Below are positions 8,899 through 18,089 of a DNA stretch of 64,000 nucleotides, in pieces. Source of the DNA: Planctomycetaceae bacterium (lineage in GTDB: Bacteria > Planctomycetota > Planctomycetia > Planctomycetales > Planctomycetaceae); contig JAWKTX010000002.1 of the NCBI GenBank assembly GCA_041398825.1, forward strand, positions 310,001-374,000, written 5' to 3'. The position numbers were made by a program, and so were the translations under genes. A model generated the notes under the pieces. The model was not told where the DNA came from. It saw only the letters and a list, made by a program, of their open reading frames with translations, and searched no databases. Each line of letters begins with the position of its first letter. Positions within the stretch are counted from its first letter, which is position 1.

Positions 8899-9396
8899 TT
8901 ATGACTGGCATGCCTGCAAGGCAATTTCTGCGGACACCGCCGGACTTCGAGAATTTTCGAAGTGAAGGTTATCTCGTTTCCAGTCTTCGCAGGTGTAGAC
9001 GATCACGGAGGTATCCGTTTCGCGAATCTCAATTTTACTGAGGCGGAAGCCCATTTCCGTAATCTCGGAGAACATCATCCAGGCGAGGTTTTCCACGCTG
9101 GTTGGGCCATTGAACAGTTTCAGCCTGAACTTCTCACCCGTACGTCGAGAGTGATCCTGAAGTGTTTCGTACAGTGGGTCGTTGACATTAATCAACATGC
9201 CGTGGTCGTAATTCTGTTTCAGCCAGGGCTCCAGTTTCTCATCGAACGCGCCAAATAAGGTGCTGATATCTCCTTCACGTTCAACTTCAAAATGGCAGTG
9301 AACTCCATAGCGATGACCATGAATATTGCTGCACTTGTCCCTGAGCGTTTCGTTTCGATGTGCGGCGTAGAATTTGTAGTCTTTTTGAATGATCAT
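8899..9396 (-). CDS. queD: 6-pyruvoyltetrahydropterin synthase / QueD-like 6-carboxytetrahydropterin synthase
   Basis: A T-fold enzyme of 165 residues. The zinc ligands are visible as YAAHRN and NIHGHRYGV, with a Cys (RDKCSN) between them at the catalytic position. A conserved FNGPTSVENLAWMMF helix holds the substrate-binding PTxEN motif, and an ETDTS strand with the catalytic-type Glu/Thr follows. QueD-type enzymes convert dihydroneopterin triphosphate to 6-carboxytetrahydropterin in queuosine and 7-deazaguanine synthesis; PTPS-type enzymes make tetrahydropterin. The short length and CSNIHGH arrangement favour QueD, but no queC, queE or queF lies in the window, so the symbol is tentative. 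Confidence 0.85.
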   Translation of the reverse strand: MIIQKDYKFYAAHRNETLRDKCSNIHGHRYGVHCHFEVEREGDISTLFGAFDEKLEPWLKQNYDHGMLINVNDPLYETLQDHSRRTGEKFRLKLFNGPTSVENLAWMMFSEITEMGFRLSKIEIRETDTSVIVYTCEDWKRDNLHFENSRSPAVSAEIALQACQS

Positions 9397-9848
9397 CGGA
9401 TAAATCTCGCAACTTCAGCCCGCCCCGATTTCTGAAGACGTCTGAGTGAAGTAGAAAGTGTCAGTTTATGGGAGACGGCAACCAGGTGCCGCCCTCTCTG
9501 TTTGAGAAAATCTCATCGCCTGATTCTATCGAAGGTCAGTGGGTGAATGTCCCCATGAGACATCAGGACTTTCTGATTCGGCAGTGTTTTTCTGTCCAAA
9601 AGACACTGGACACTGCCATCAAAACCGCGTCGGAACACTTCGATTCTTCATGAAAAGAGCAAGCGGGCAGGTTGCTTGCCGCCACCTGTTTTTAAGCGTG
9701 CTAGGCTATCCATAACAGGTTAGCCGTTCTGTTTCGCTGATTCCATTCCTGAATCGAATCACAGGTTTGATGACTGAGAAATCGCACTGTTGACTCCTCC
9801 GTGTAAGTCTTGCGAGCCGCTCCGGCTCAATCTTAGGATCGTGTAGCA
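9397..9848. other. Intergenic region between queD-like gene and HDOD gene
   Basis: Promoters for the two divergent genes should be here. A 61-codon open frame at 9468-9653 has no recognisable features and I do not call it. An AGGAT ribosome binding site precedes the HDOD ATG at 9849. Confidence 0.5.
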
Positions 9849-10739
9849 ATGAGTGATACTGCAGTGGAAGCAGTTGACGCTTCTGGCCTTCAGATAAATC
9901 GATTCGGAAATCTGCCGGCATTGCCCGAAGTGACCAGTCGCATCATGTCTGCGCTTAAGGATCCGGATATTCGGCCAGGGGAACTGTCCAGGCTGATCAC
10001 ATCGGACGTTGCACTATCCGCTCGCATCCTGAAAGTTGTGAATTCGGTCTTTTACGGACTGCCACGGCAGATCTCAAGTATCGAACGCGCCGTTGTCGTT
10101 CTGGGCAGAAATGCAGTCCGCAATATCACCATTGCTGCTTCGATGGCCAAAGTGTTCAATGCAACGGGGCGACTTTCGAATACACGATTCAATATGAAGA
10201 CACTGTGGACGCATTCGACCGCCACAGCCAGCGCGTCACGACTGCTGTGTCAGGAAATCCATCACGGCGATCCGAATGAGTATTTTCTTGCCGGGTTGAC
10301 TCATGATATTGGCATCATGGCTGAGCTGTACTGGTCCCACGAATTGCTGGCAGATTGTGTCGATCAGACGATCGTAGACTCCAACGGCGTTCCGGTTAAA
10401 GATCTGAGGACATTTGAAATGGCAGCTTTCGGAGCTGACCACGAACAAAGCGGTTGCACGGCTTGCGAAGAATGGAATTTTCCGAAACCCATTGCCGTTG
10501 CTGCTGGTTCCCACCACGAACCACTGACGGCTGAAGAAGAACATCGTAAACTGGCCGCGGTCGTTCACATCGCCGACCGCATCAGCGCTTCGTTACCGGA
10601 ATCATTCCGAGTCGACTTGCCAACGCTGGACGTCTCCGATGATGTCCTCGATGAGCTACGACTGAACCGCGATTCAATGGAGCGTATTCGTGACTTTCTG
10701 ATTGCCGAGATGGCCGAAGTCCAACAGATCTTTTCGTGA
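9849..10739 (+). CDS. HDOD domain signalling protein
   Basis: A protein of 296 residues consisting almost entirely of an HDOD domain (about residues 18-220). The diagnostic N-terminal segment is LPALPEVTSRIMSALKDPDI, followed by LITSDVALSARILKVVNSVFYGL and IERAVVVLGRNAVRNI. A degenerate HD site, LTHDIGIMAEL, lies near residue 153. HDOD proteins act in signalling and stress or cell-cycle regulation and usually lack nuclease or phosphodiesterase activity. No additional output domain is present. An AGGAT ribosome binding site precedes the ATG. Confidence 0.92.
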   Translation: MSDTAVEAVDASGLQINRFGNLPALPEVTSRIMSALKDPDIRPGELSRLITSDVALSARILKVVNSVFYGLPRQISSIERAVVVLGRNAVRNITIAASMAKVFNATGRLSNTRFNMKTLWTHSTATASASRLLCQEIHHGDPNEYFLAGLTHDIGIMAELYWSHELLADCVDQTIVDSNGVPVKDLRTFEMAAFGADHEQSGCTACEEWNFPKPIAVAAGSHHEPLTAEEEHRKLAAVVHIADRISASLPESFRVDLPTLDVSDDVLDELRLNRDSMERIRDFLIAEMAEVQQIFS

Positions 10740-10871
10740 CACCACTGTCGGATTGCATGCAACATGCGAAATCGGCTAGCTCCGGATATTCCTGCTGTCC
10801 CAGCAAACCTGCAGTCGGTACACTGGACATTGGGATTTGCTTACCGATGATTCCAGCGCGAGCTCAGTGAA

Positions 10872-11762
10872 ATGGACGCACCCATCAACCGACGTGAACT
10901 GATTTGCAGTTTGGCGAAAGCGGGCATCATTTCACCATCATTAACGGCAGCTCTGGCCCAGCCAACTGCTCAGTGCTTCGTGAGTCAGGACGATTCTATC
11001 ACAGTCATCGACACCAACGTGAGCCTCTTTCAATGGCCCTTTCGTCGACTTCCACTCGAACCGACTGCAGTGCTTGCAGCAAAACTTCGGCAACTGAATA
11101 TCACTGAAGCATGGGCGGGAAGTTTTGAAGGCATTTTTCACCGTGATCTCACGTCTGCCAATGATCGTCTCGCTGCAGAATGTCTGCCATTTCAGGAGTT
11201 CCGTCCCGTTGGAACCATCAATCCAATGCTGCCAGGATGGAAGTTCGATCTCGAGCGATGTGTTCGTCATCACCGCATGTCCGGAATCCGATTGTTTCCC
11301 GGATATCACGGCTATGCTTTCGATGCGACTTCTGTCGGTCAGTTGCTGGAGATGGCAACTGCTTTCAATGTGTTCATCCAGATCGTCGTTTCCATCGAAG
11401 ACACCCGGACTCAACCGGAAATGCTGAGGATTCCGGATGCCGATCTGACGGCACTGCCCGATGTCATCGCCAGTCTCCCGACAGCTCGCCTGCAGATTCT
11501 CAATCATAAACTGCGAGATCCCTTGCTGAGCAGGTTATCAGATCACCCGGGTGTCTATTTCGATACGGCACGCCTTGAGGGGACAGATTCAATCCCTGAA
11601 CTCTGCTCAAAATTGCCGAAGCAACGGCTCCTGTTTGGCTCACACGCACCATTTCTGATCCCGGAAGCCGCACTGATTCGGGTCCATGAATCCAACCAAC
11701 TCGATCTGACGCAATTGCAGGACATTTATCACAACAACGCGTCACGGTTTCTCAGAAATTGA
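10872..11762 (+). CDS. Tat-exported amidohydrolase-2-like protein
   Basis: A protein of 296 residues with an N-terminal NRRELICSLAKAGI stretch that looks like a twin-arginine leader, ending near ALAQPTA. The body resembles the amidohydrolase-2 TIM barrel: ITVIDTNVSLFQWPFRRLP at the first strand, then SGIRLFPGYHGYAFD, LQILNHKL, and LLFGSHAPFL near the end. The usual first-strand D-x-H-x-H metal motif reads DTNVS, so two metal ligands appear to be missing, as in several secreted planctomycete members; the hydrolytic activity is therefore uncertain. It lies 132 bases after the HDOD gene and 175 before aroB. Confidence 0.75.
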   Translation: MDAPINRRELICSLAKAGIISPSLTAALAQPTAQCFVSQDDSITVIDTNVSLFQWPFRRLPLEPTAVLAAKLRQLNITEAWAGSFEGIFHRDLTSANDRLAAECLPFQEFRPVGTINPMLPGWKFDLERCVRHHRMSGIRLFPGYHGYAFDATSVGQLLEMATAFNVFIQIVVSIEDTRTQPEMLRIPDADLTALPDVIASLPTARLQILNHKLRDPLLSRLSDHPGVYFDTARLEGTDSIPELCSKLPKQRLLFGSHAPFLIPEAALIRVHESNQLDLTQLQDIYHNNASRFLRN

Positions 11763-11937
11763 GGACTCGATTCGGCGGATTTCCACGCGTACAAATGCCG
11801 TCGTTTCATTTCGAAGCGTCCGGTGGCAGATGGCTTCAGGGTGCGTTTCCGGCTATGCTGGGTCGTTCAGGTGCACTTCGCGACTCCCTGCCAAAGTGCC
11901 CGCTCATTCGCATTTGTCTCTCTCTGATCACTCAAAT

Positions 11938-13044
11938 ATGACCATTGAAAAAGTGCACGTTAATCTGGCAGCTCGAAGTTACGAGATTCATATTCAAAAG
12001 GGGTGCCTTCGCCATGCTGGTGCCACGGCGGGGACCTGGCTGTCCGATGCGTCATCACAACTGCTGAGGGCGTTGGTGATCTCTGATGATGTCGTCTGGA
12101 AACTGCACGGCTCGACGGTCATGGACAGTCTCGCCGGCGCGGGAATTGAATCGATCAGCCAAACCGTTCCGTCGGGAGAAACATCCAAGTCTTACCAGCA
12201 GGTTCAGCGGTTATACGACACTCTGGTCGATATGGCAGCCGACCGAAAAACAATCGTCATCGCGATGGGAGGAGGCGTTGTGGGCGACCTCGCAGGATTC
12301 GTGGCTGCAACCTACGCGCGGGGGCTCCGGTTCGTTCAGATTCCAACCACACTGCTGGCGATGGTTGACAGTTCTGTGGGAGGAAAAACCGGCATCAATC
12401 ACCCGAAGGGCAAGAATCTGATTGGTGCTTTCCATCAGCCATCGGGCGTCCTGATCGACACCGAACTGCTGAAAACGCTGCCGGATCGCGAATATCGGTC
12501 CGGTCTGGCGGAGATTGTCAAATACGGTGTCATCATGGACGAACCGTTTCTGCAGTATCTTGAACAGAATATCACCGGGTTGAATGAACGACGTGACGAG
12601 GTTATGGGCCATGTCGTTGCTCGCAGTTGCCAACTAAAGGCTCAGGTTGTCGAAGAAGATGAATTCGAAACGACCGGGCTTCGAGCGATCCTGAACTACG
12701 GGCATACGTTTGCGCACGCCTTTGAAGCACTGGCAGGCTACGGCACCCTGCTGCATGGTGAGGCAGTATCAATAGGAATGGTCTGTGCCAGTCGACTGGC
12801 GGAAAGTCTGGGACGCATATCAAACCAGGATACTCAGCGACAGATTTCCCTGTTGCAGGCGTTGTCTCTGCCGGTTCATGTCCCCGCCGATCTTGCGGGG
12901 CGAACCGACGAAATTGTCCGATGCATGATGCTGGACAAGAAGACGGAAGGACGCGAACTTCGTTTCATTCTTCCTTCAGCCATGGGGCATGTAGAAACCG
13001 TCAGGGGCATCGATGCCGGACAGGCAATCACGGCTTTGGGTTGA
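11938..13044 (+). CDS. aroB: 3-dehydroquinate synthase
   Basis: The second enzyme of the shikimate pathway, converting DAHP to 3-dehydroquinate with NAD and a divalent metal, 368 residues. The NAD-binding and catalytic region is GGGVVGDLAGFVAATYARGL, followed by IPTTLLAMVDSSVGGKTGIN and the metal-binding histidines of NYGHTFAHAFEAL and LLHGEAVSIGM. The frame is open upstream to 11830, but homologues begin close to the VHVNLAARSYEIHI strand, so I chose ATG 11938. It appears monocistronic with respect to aromatic biosynthesis; no other aro gene is visible nearby. Confidence 0.95.
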   Translation: MTIEKVHVNLAARSYEIHIQKGCLRHAGATAGTWLSDASSQLLRALVISDDVVWKLHGSTVMDSLAGAGIESISQTVPSGETSKSYQQVQRLYDTLVDMAADRKTIVIAMGGGVVGDLAGFVAATYARGLRFVQIPTTLLAMVDSSVGGKTGINHPKGKNLIGAFHQPSGVLIDTELLKTLPDREYRSGLAEIVKYGVIMDEPFLQYLEQNITGLNERRDEVMGHVVARSCQLKAQVVEEDEFETTGLRAILNYGHTFAHAFEALAGYGTLLHGEAVSIGMVCASRLAESLGRISNQDTQRQISLLQALSLPVHVPADLAGRTDEIVRCMMLDKKTEGRELRFILPSAMGHVETVRGIDAGQAITALG

Positions 13045-13151
13045 CAGTGTCAGGCAAACCATGGTCAAATTCGTGACGATGTCACCTGGTTGTGTGACGA
13101 TCGGATTCCGTCCGAATAGTCTTTTCACCAACCCACCAAAGGAGATTGAAC

Positions 13152-13655
13152 ATGAAAAAGTCACTTCGCATTCTGGCGTTGTTACTGTGCACGGGCGTTT
13201 CATTGACAGTTATTGCAGATGAAAAGCCAAAGCAGGAGAAGCCTGTCCAGAAAGCGGAAGTCAAATTCACGGCCAAGTGCCCTGTATCCGGTGCTGATGC
13301 CGACAAAGAGCAATTCACCGCTTACAAGAACAAGAAGACTTACTTCTGTTGCGAGAAATGCAAAGCTGCCTTCGAAGCTGACAACACCAAGTATGCAGTC
13401 AAGGCAAACCATCAGCTGGTTCAGACACGACAGTTCCGACAGACCAAGTGCCCATTTTCCGGCGGCGATATGAACAAAGAACAGGCCGTCAAGATGAAGG
13501 GCGTCAATGTTCAGTTCTGCTGCGAGAAATGCAAAGGCAAAGCTGAAGCCGCAACTGGCGACGATCAACTCGCAATGGTGTTTTCAGACGACGCGTTCAA
13601 GAAAGGCTTTGAAGCCCGACAGGGTAAAGGCAAAGGAAAGAAAAAGACCGAATAG
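13152..13655 (+). CDS. Secreted protein with two CCEKC metal-binding repeats (YHS/TRASH-like)
   Basis: A small exported protein of 167 residues. Residues 1 to about 23 are a clear signal peptide (MKKSLRILALLLCTGVSL). Two similar modules follow, each with a CPxSG motif and then FCCEKCK: KCPVSGADADKEQF with YFCCEKCKAAFE, and KCPFSGGDMNKEQ with FCCEKCKGKAE. This Cys arrangement resembles YHS or TRASH metal-binding modules, so copper or another thiophilic metal is a reasonable guess. The tail is very lysine-rich. ATG 13152 is preferred over the in-frame TTG at 13146, since an AAAGGAGA ribosome binding site sits at 13138-13145. A strong terminator follows at 13707. Confidence 0.82.
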   Translation: MKKSLRILALLLCTGVSLTVIADEKPKQEKPVQKAEVKFTAKCPVSGADADKEQFTAYKNKKTYFCCEKCKAAFEADNTKYAVKANHQLVQTRQFRQTKCPFSGGDMNKEQAVKMKGVNVQFCCEKCKGKAEAATGDDQLAMVFSDDAFKKGFEARQGKGKGKKKTE

Positions 13656-13706
13656 CCCGACGATGATCGTGCGATTCCTCTGATGACGCAGATTCGAATC
13701 CGAATG

Positions 13707-13738
13707 GCCCGGCTTTCCCCCAGAAGCCGGGCTTTTCT
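13707..13738 (+). terminator. Rho-independent terminator after the CCEKC protein gene
   Basis: A perfect 9-bp stem, GCCCGGCTT with AAGCCGGGC, is separated by a C-rich loop and followed by TTTTCT. It lies 52 bases after the stop at 13655. It also argues that the MFS gene does not begin at the open-frame ATG 13683, which would put this stem inside the coding sequence. Confidence 0.88.
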
Positions 13739-13829
13739 ATTTGGTGCTTCATCCATCACCCGGAGCAATCGCTGGACCGCCGAACATGATTCTTATACGC
13801 ATCGAAGAACCACTCTACAGAGATTGTCC

Positions 13830-15080
13830 GTGAATCGTAACTCGCTATTGCTTCGCCTTGTCCTGCTTGTTTCCTTCTCACATGCCACTGTACATCTGCT
13901 TGAACAGTCTATTGCGAGTGTCGAACTGGATGTTTCCAGCGAATTTCAACTGAATTCTGAACAATCCGGATTGCTGAGTACGTCCTTCCGAATCCCGTAT
14001 GGATTCGGAGCGTTACTTGCCGGCATGCTCGCTGATCGGATCGGAGCTCGCCGGATTCTCGCAATCTATCTAGGAGCCTCTGCATGCATTTGCCTGGCAG
14101 TCATGCTCAGTCCCTCTTCAACAATGTTGTACATATCGCTGTTTTGTCTCGGATGCTTCGCCAGTATCTATCATCCTGCCGGGCTAGCACTTTTGGCGAA
14201 CAGTACGACTCCCTATGAGCGTCCCCGGGCACTGGGGCTGCACGGAGTACTCGGCTCAACGGGAATCATGTCCGCGCCGCTCATCGCCGGATTGACATTG
14301 TCCGTCTCCGGAGCCACCTGGAAAACATTTTATGCGGTCATCGCCGTCTGCTGCGCAATCCTGACCTGGATGTTGCTGACTATGTTGAAACCCGTTCCAC
14401 CGGAACAGGTTGCTCAGCCTGAAGGCGGTCACAACGGCAATAAGAGCGAAACTGAAACGAACACCGTGAAGCTCCCGGCCATGCCTGTTCCACTGGATCG
14501 GCTGCAGAAACGACCGTTTGCGTTAATGGTGACATCCGCTGCTTTGTGTGGAATTGTCTACGGTGGATTTCTGCATTTTCTCACTCGATACCTGACCGAA
14601 GTTCCGCAGGTAGAACGACTGGCTGCCAGTTTTGGGTTTACCGGAACCGCCAGCGCCAGATTCTGCTCAGCATTGGCACTCTCATGCGGTGCAGCGGGGC
14701 AGTTTCTGGCGGGACGCATGGCACATCCTCGACATCTTCGCTTCATGCTTGCCGCGGTTTACGCCGCAAACATTCCCTTTCTGCTGTGGATGTCCGTCGC
14801 GCAGGGACTGGAACGTCTTGTCGCTGCCTGCCTGCTGGCCTTCGTGCATTTCATGAATCAGCCACTGTACAACAGCCTGCTTCCGGAATTCGTTCCACCT
14901 GGAAAGCGAAGTACCTGGTACGGATTCAGCGCAATGATGGGTTTTGGATTAGGAGCAGTGGGACCGTGGTTTGTCGGGACATTTGATAATTATCGCGACT
15001 CATACTCCTGGTTGGCGGGCATCGCATTGCTGGCTGCGATATTCCCCCTCCTGCTTCCTCGACCTGCCATTGAGACATAA
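13830..15080 (+). CDS. Major facilitator superfamily transporter
   Basis: A membrane transporter of 416 residues from GTG 13830, with about 12 hydrophobic helices. The first half shows LLSTSFRIPYGFGALLAGMLADRIGARRIL, the loop 2-3 A-motif of MFS proteins, then FCLGCFASIYHPAGLALL, reminiscent of fosmidomycin-resistance-type (FSR) carriers. A hydrophilic central loop rich in Glu/Asn separates the halves, and the second half contains PLYNSLLPEFVPPGKRSTWYG. The frame is open back to ATG 13683, but that stretch contains the preceding terminator and hydrophilic residues, so I prefer GTG 13830. The substrate is unknown. Confidence 0.85.
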   Translation: MNRNSLLLRLVLLVSFSHATVHLLEQSIASVELDVSSEFQLNSEQSGLLSTSFRIPYGFGALLAGMLADRIGARRILAIYLGASACICLAVMLSPSSTMLYISLFCLGCFASIYHPAGLALLANSTTPYERPRALGLHGVLGSTGIMSAPLIAGLTLSVSGATWKTFYAVIAVCCAILTWMLLTMLKPVPPEQVAQPEGGHNGNKSETETNTVKLPAMPVPLDRLQKRPFALMVTSAALCGIVYGGFLHFLTRYLTEVPQVERLAASFGFTGTASARFCSALALSCGAAGQFLAGRMAHPRHLRFMLAAVYAANIPFLLWMSVAQGLERLVAACLLAFVHFMNQPLYNSLLPEFVPPGKRSTWYGFSAMMGFGLGAVGPWFVGTFDNYRDSYSWLAGIALLAAIFPLLLPRPAIET

Positions 15081-15105
15081 GAAACGGACATAAGAAACGG
15101 ACATA
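15074..15105 (+). repeat. 13-bp tandem duplication at the MFS stop codon
   Basis: GACATAAGAAACG occurs twice in tandem and is followed by a partial GACATA. The TAA stop of the MFS gene lies in the first unit and a second TAA lies in the next. It is probably a slippage product. Confidence 0.75.
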
Positions 15106-15130
15106 GCCGCTGAAAGATTCTGCCGCCGGA

Positions 15131-15904
15131 TTACCTGGCCCGGGCGCCGCGTTCGGCCATCTGCAAGGCACGAATCAACTCCTCCCGATCCAGTCCCTGA
15201 TCTCCATTCACATCGGCTCGATCAAAACTACGAATCAGTCGTGCTACGATGTCCTGAGGGGACATTTGCTCCGATGCTGACGTTTCCCTTCGTTCGGGCG
15301 TCATATCCACAGATGTGACAGGCCGGGATTTGGACCCGGCTGCAGGTGATCTGCGTGAGAGATCGCCCGGCTGTCGGGCGAATTGACCAGCCATTTGCTG
15401 AACACGTTCGATGGAAAGACTGGACTGCCCTGCACGGTCAAGAATCTCCTCAAATCGCGATCTCAGTGCCTGAGGGATCTCGTCCGCAGTGAGCTGCCCA
15501 TCCCCATTGCGATCGCTCCGTTTCAACATATCAGCCAGCCCCGGACGCCCTGCATTGGCAAATCGTCCTCTGCGTCCCTGATTCGATTGCACTTCTGAAG
15601 TGACGGTTGGAGCTTCTGAAACTGATGCCTGAAATTCCTCCAGTGTCAGGTCACCGTCCTTGTTGTGATCTGCGACGCGTAGTGAACGCCTGAAGAATGG
15701 CATCTGCGAATCACTGACTTCATCTGCTGTAATCTTCCCATCAGCATTTCGATCAAGTTTCTCGAACAGCGTCTTTTCGGCTGCCTGGGAAACCTCGTCG
15801 TCCGGAGAGGGTGCCGCGAAGAGAGCAGAGCAGGACACTGCTGCAATCGAGGCACAACCGAAGGTCAAAGATCGAGACACGAACTGTCGCATTTTCAGAT
15901 TCAT
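15131..15904 (-). CDS. Secreted EF-hand protein with four calcium-binding loops
   Basis: An exported protein of 257 residues with a signal peptide of about 31 residues (ending SALFAAPS). Four EF-hand loops are visible: DRNADGKITADE, DHNKDGDLTLEE, DRNGDGQLTADE and DVNGDQGLDREE, arranged as two pairs separated by an Arg/Gly-rich and Ser-rich linker. The first three match the canonical D-x-D/N-x-D-G spacing; the fourth has Gln where Gly is usual but keeps the acidic ends. Such proteins are abundant in planctomycetes and probably bind calcium in the periplasm or at the cell surface; the partner is unknown. It is convergent with the MFS gene. Confidence 0.88.
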   Translation of the reverse strand: MNLKMRQFVSRSLTFGCASIAAVSCSALFAAPSPDDEVSQAAEKTLFEKLDRNADGKITADEVSDSQMPFFRRSLRVADHNKDGDLTLEEFQASVSEAPTVTSEVQSNQGRRGRFANAGRPGLADMLKRSDRNGDGQLTADEIPQALRSRFEEILDRAGQSSLSIERVQQMAGQFARQPGDLSRRSPAAGSKSRPVTSVDMTPERRETSASEQMSPQDIVARLIRSFDRADVNGDQGLDREELIRALQMAERGARAR

Positions 15905-16027
15905 CTCCGGATCCCTTTTCAGCCTGAATTTACAATCGATTGGGTCGCTGATTTCACTACGGAAGACTTTCAGTCTGCCATCATTGCTAACCCTCTTACA
16001 GTCACAGCGATTCGCAAAGGATGTCCG

Positions 16028-16474
16028 TTACGCTCCGTTTTCTTCAAAATCTCCGTTGATTGTGACAATCAGATGTCGACGCCCCCCGTGGTTGCGATAT
16101 TCGCACAGGTAGATTCCCTGCCAGGTACCTGTTTGTATCTGTCCATGGGCGACAGGAATTGTAATAGAACTGCCAGTGATAGCTGCCTTTACATGTGCTG
16201 GCATATCGTCCGGCCCCTCACAGGTATGATCGTAAGGCCAGGATTCCGGAGCGATCCGATCGAGTGCCATGGCCAGATCAACCGGAACATCCGGGTCGGC
16301 ATTTTCGTTGATACAGAGGGCCGCCGAAGTATGCCTGATAAACACGTGCATGAGCCCAACCCGACACGATCGAAGTTGCGGAACGGCCTGCAACACATGC
16401 GGAGTGATTAAATGGCAACCGCGACGAAACGCAGGAAGCACAACCTCCGATTGATGCCACTCATTCATTTGCAT
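16028..16474 (-). CDS. YjbQ/UPF0047 family protein
   Basis: A small single-domain protein of 148 residues, close to the usual length of the YjbQ (UPF0047) family. Diagnostic features are HVFIRHTSAALCINENADPD (with the conserved His, Thr/Ser and Asn-Glu-Asn), YDHTCEGPDDMPAHVKAA, and the C-terminal GTWQGIYLCEYRNHGGRR. Members have been annotated as secondary thiamine-phosphate synthase because they can restore thiamine synthesis when overproduced; their normal role is unclear. It starts at ATG 16474 and stands alone. Confidence 0.93.
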   Translation of the reverse strand: MQMNEWHQSEVVLPAFRRGCHLITPHVLQAVPQLRSCRVGLMHVFIRHTSAALCINENADPDVPVDLAMALDRIAPESWPYDHTCEGPDDMPAHVKAAITGSSITIPVAHGQIQTGTWQGIYLCEYRNHGGRRHLIVTINGDFEENGA

Positions 16475-16610
16475 GACTCCCGTAACCTATCGATTTTCGG
16501 CGTTTTCTGCCGTTCACCCGGATCGTAAGCGACCTTGATTGAATGATGAAGTCCAGGGCAAAATCCCACTGCACAATGGCTGTCAATTGCTTCGTCCCTG
16601 AATCAACTGG

Positions 16611-17795
16611 ATGAATTTCATGTCGCAAACGTCCGGTGAGACTACGGTTAAAAACAAACGGATGTCACTGACTGAACAGCCTCGGTCATTCCTCAGCCTC
16701 CTGGCTTCGCTAACGTTAGTTCTTCAGACCGCAGCAACTCCTCTGGACCATGCTCACGGGGATGAGGTCGGAACGATCTCAATTCCGGACTTCAACGGCT
16801 TTCACCACTCGGCTGACTCGCTGCCCGAAATCCCTTCGGATCCTTCAGAGACAATTCTACCCGGCCTCATCGACTCACAGACGTCAGATATTCTGGTCCC
16901 CCACTCGCAGAGTCCCATTCGGCCCGACGATAAATCCACCGCCGAAATTTCAGCAACCGGCGAATCCTGCAGCAATGAGTTTCGCATCAATATTGATGAC
17001 GACGATAAGGACAACGACAAGAGTCTGTTTGGCAACTTTCGACAGCCGTACACGGTGTATCGATCACATTCGACAGAGCTGAGCTGGATTCCGTCGTCAG
17101 GCGAAAACTTCGGACTCATCGACTGGCAGTCGGATCCATACCTGAAGAGCCAGAGAAATACGGGGTTCAGCACCGCCTTCAACGTCCACTGGTTTAACGG
17201 TCCGATTTCGCCCGACATTCCCTCTCGCGTCTACGACTTCTGCCTGGGATTTCAGCATCGCGATTCATTCTCTCCGTTGCTCAGTTACGATCTTTCTGCT
17301 CAGGTAGGTGCCTACAGTGATTTCGAAGGGAGCGCAAGAGAGGGGATTCGCTTTCCTGCGCACGCGGTCGGAATGCTGCATGTGAATCTCACCACCGATG
17401 TTGTATTTGGCGTCGACTATCTCGACCGAGACGATATTCGGATACTCCCGGTCTTTGGTCTTTCAATTCGGGATGTGATGTCTCCGTCGCTGCGTATGGA
17501 TCTGGTCTTTCCTCGTCCTCGAATCGAATATGAGTTGGACAATGCCAAACGAGTCTACCTCGCCGGAGCGCTGGGTGGTGGAACATGGGACATGGAATAC
17601 CCGGATGAATCGGATGACGTTGTGACGATTCGAGACTATCGACTTATGCTGGGTTTCGAGCGAATGGACAGCGACGGAGATTTGTCCGCCATCGAATTTG
17701 GTTACATTTTTGATCGCCACCTGCGGACCCGAACGCAACCCAGCGCGATCGGTTTTGATGACGCATTCATGATTCGCTTTGTGAGTCGGCACTAG
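16611..17795 (+). CDS. Putative outer-membrane beta-barrel protein
   Basis: A hypothetical protein of 394 residues. After about 20 polar residues comes a hydrophobic leader (SFLSLLASLTLVLQTAATPL), which looks like a signal peptide and may mean the true start is an internal ATG at 16620 or 16662. A Ser/Pro/acidic linker with a run of Asp (IDDDDKDNDK) precedes the last 250 residues. Those alternate hydrophobic and polar residues in short strands rich in Tyr/Phe/Arg (GVDYLDRDDIRILPVFGLSI, FERMDSDGDLSAIEFGYIF), consistent with an outer-membrane barrel. It resembles unnamed planctomycete barrel proteins, but I cannot assign a function. Repeat copy B begins at its stop codon. Confidence 0.65.
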   Translation: MNFMSQTSGETTVKNKRMSLTEQPRSFLSLLASLTLVLQTAATPLDHAHGDEVGTISIPDFNGFHHSADSLPEIPSDPSETILPGLIDSQTSDILVPHSQSPIRPDDKSTAEISATGESCSNEFRINIDDDDKDNDKSLFGNFRQPYTVYRSHSTELSWIPSSGENFGLIDWQSDPYLKSQRNTGFSTAFNVHWFNGPISPDIPSRVYDFCLGFQHRDSFSPLLSYDLSAQVGAYSDFEGSAREGIRFPAHAVGMLHVNLTTDVVFGVDYLDRDDIRILPVFGLSIRDVMSPSLRMDLVFPRPRIEYELDNAKRVYLAGALGGGTWDMEYPDESDDVVTIRDYRLMLGFERMDSDGDLSAIEFGYIFDRHLRTRTQPSAIGFDDAFMIRFVSRH

Positions 17796-17897
17796 CTGTC
17801 TGTTGAAAAATCGGGACAGGCACAAGCAGGATGGCTGTAAACCGTTGTGTTTTGGTGTCTCCTGCTCGAGCCAGTCCCATTTTTCAACACGCTGTTA
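17796..17897 (+). repeat. Dispersed palindromic repeat, copy B
   Basis: This is the same family as copy A and in the same orientation. The left arm TGTTGAAAAATCGGGACAGG is intact, and the right arm reads GCCAGTCCCATTTTTCAAC. The core AACCGTTGTG differs from copy A by one base. It begins immediately after the stop of the barrel gene, so its hairpin may double as a transcription end. No supported gene follows until the convergent pilB-like gene ends at 18090. Confidence 0.85.
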
Positions 17898-18089
17898 ACC
17901 TTGCGGCCCGCTGGAGACCAAACGAAGAGTCATTCGACACGTTGGCGAGGAACAGTTTGAAGGGCGTTTCACGAGACGCTGAGCAATGCCTGATTCCCGG
18001 GAGTCTTTTTCAACGCGTGACCGGAAGAATACTCCGCCGTGGGCTGTGCCATGGGGCGTGTGAGTGCGTTTCCTGGTTATCCATTGCCT

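Noticed and set aside
9468..9653. 61-codon plus-strand open frame between the queD-like and HDOD genes
   Set aside because: No recognised motif and no clear ribosome binding site; it is likely non-coding intergenic sequence.
13683..13829. Upstream start of the MFS gene at ATG 13683
   Set aside because: It would place the strong terminator at 13707-13738 inside the gene, and the residues are not membrane-like.
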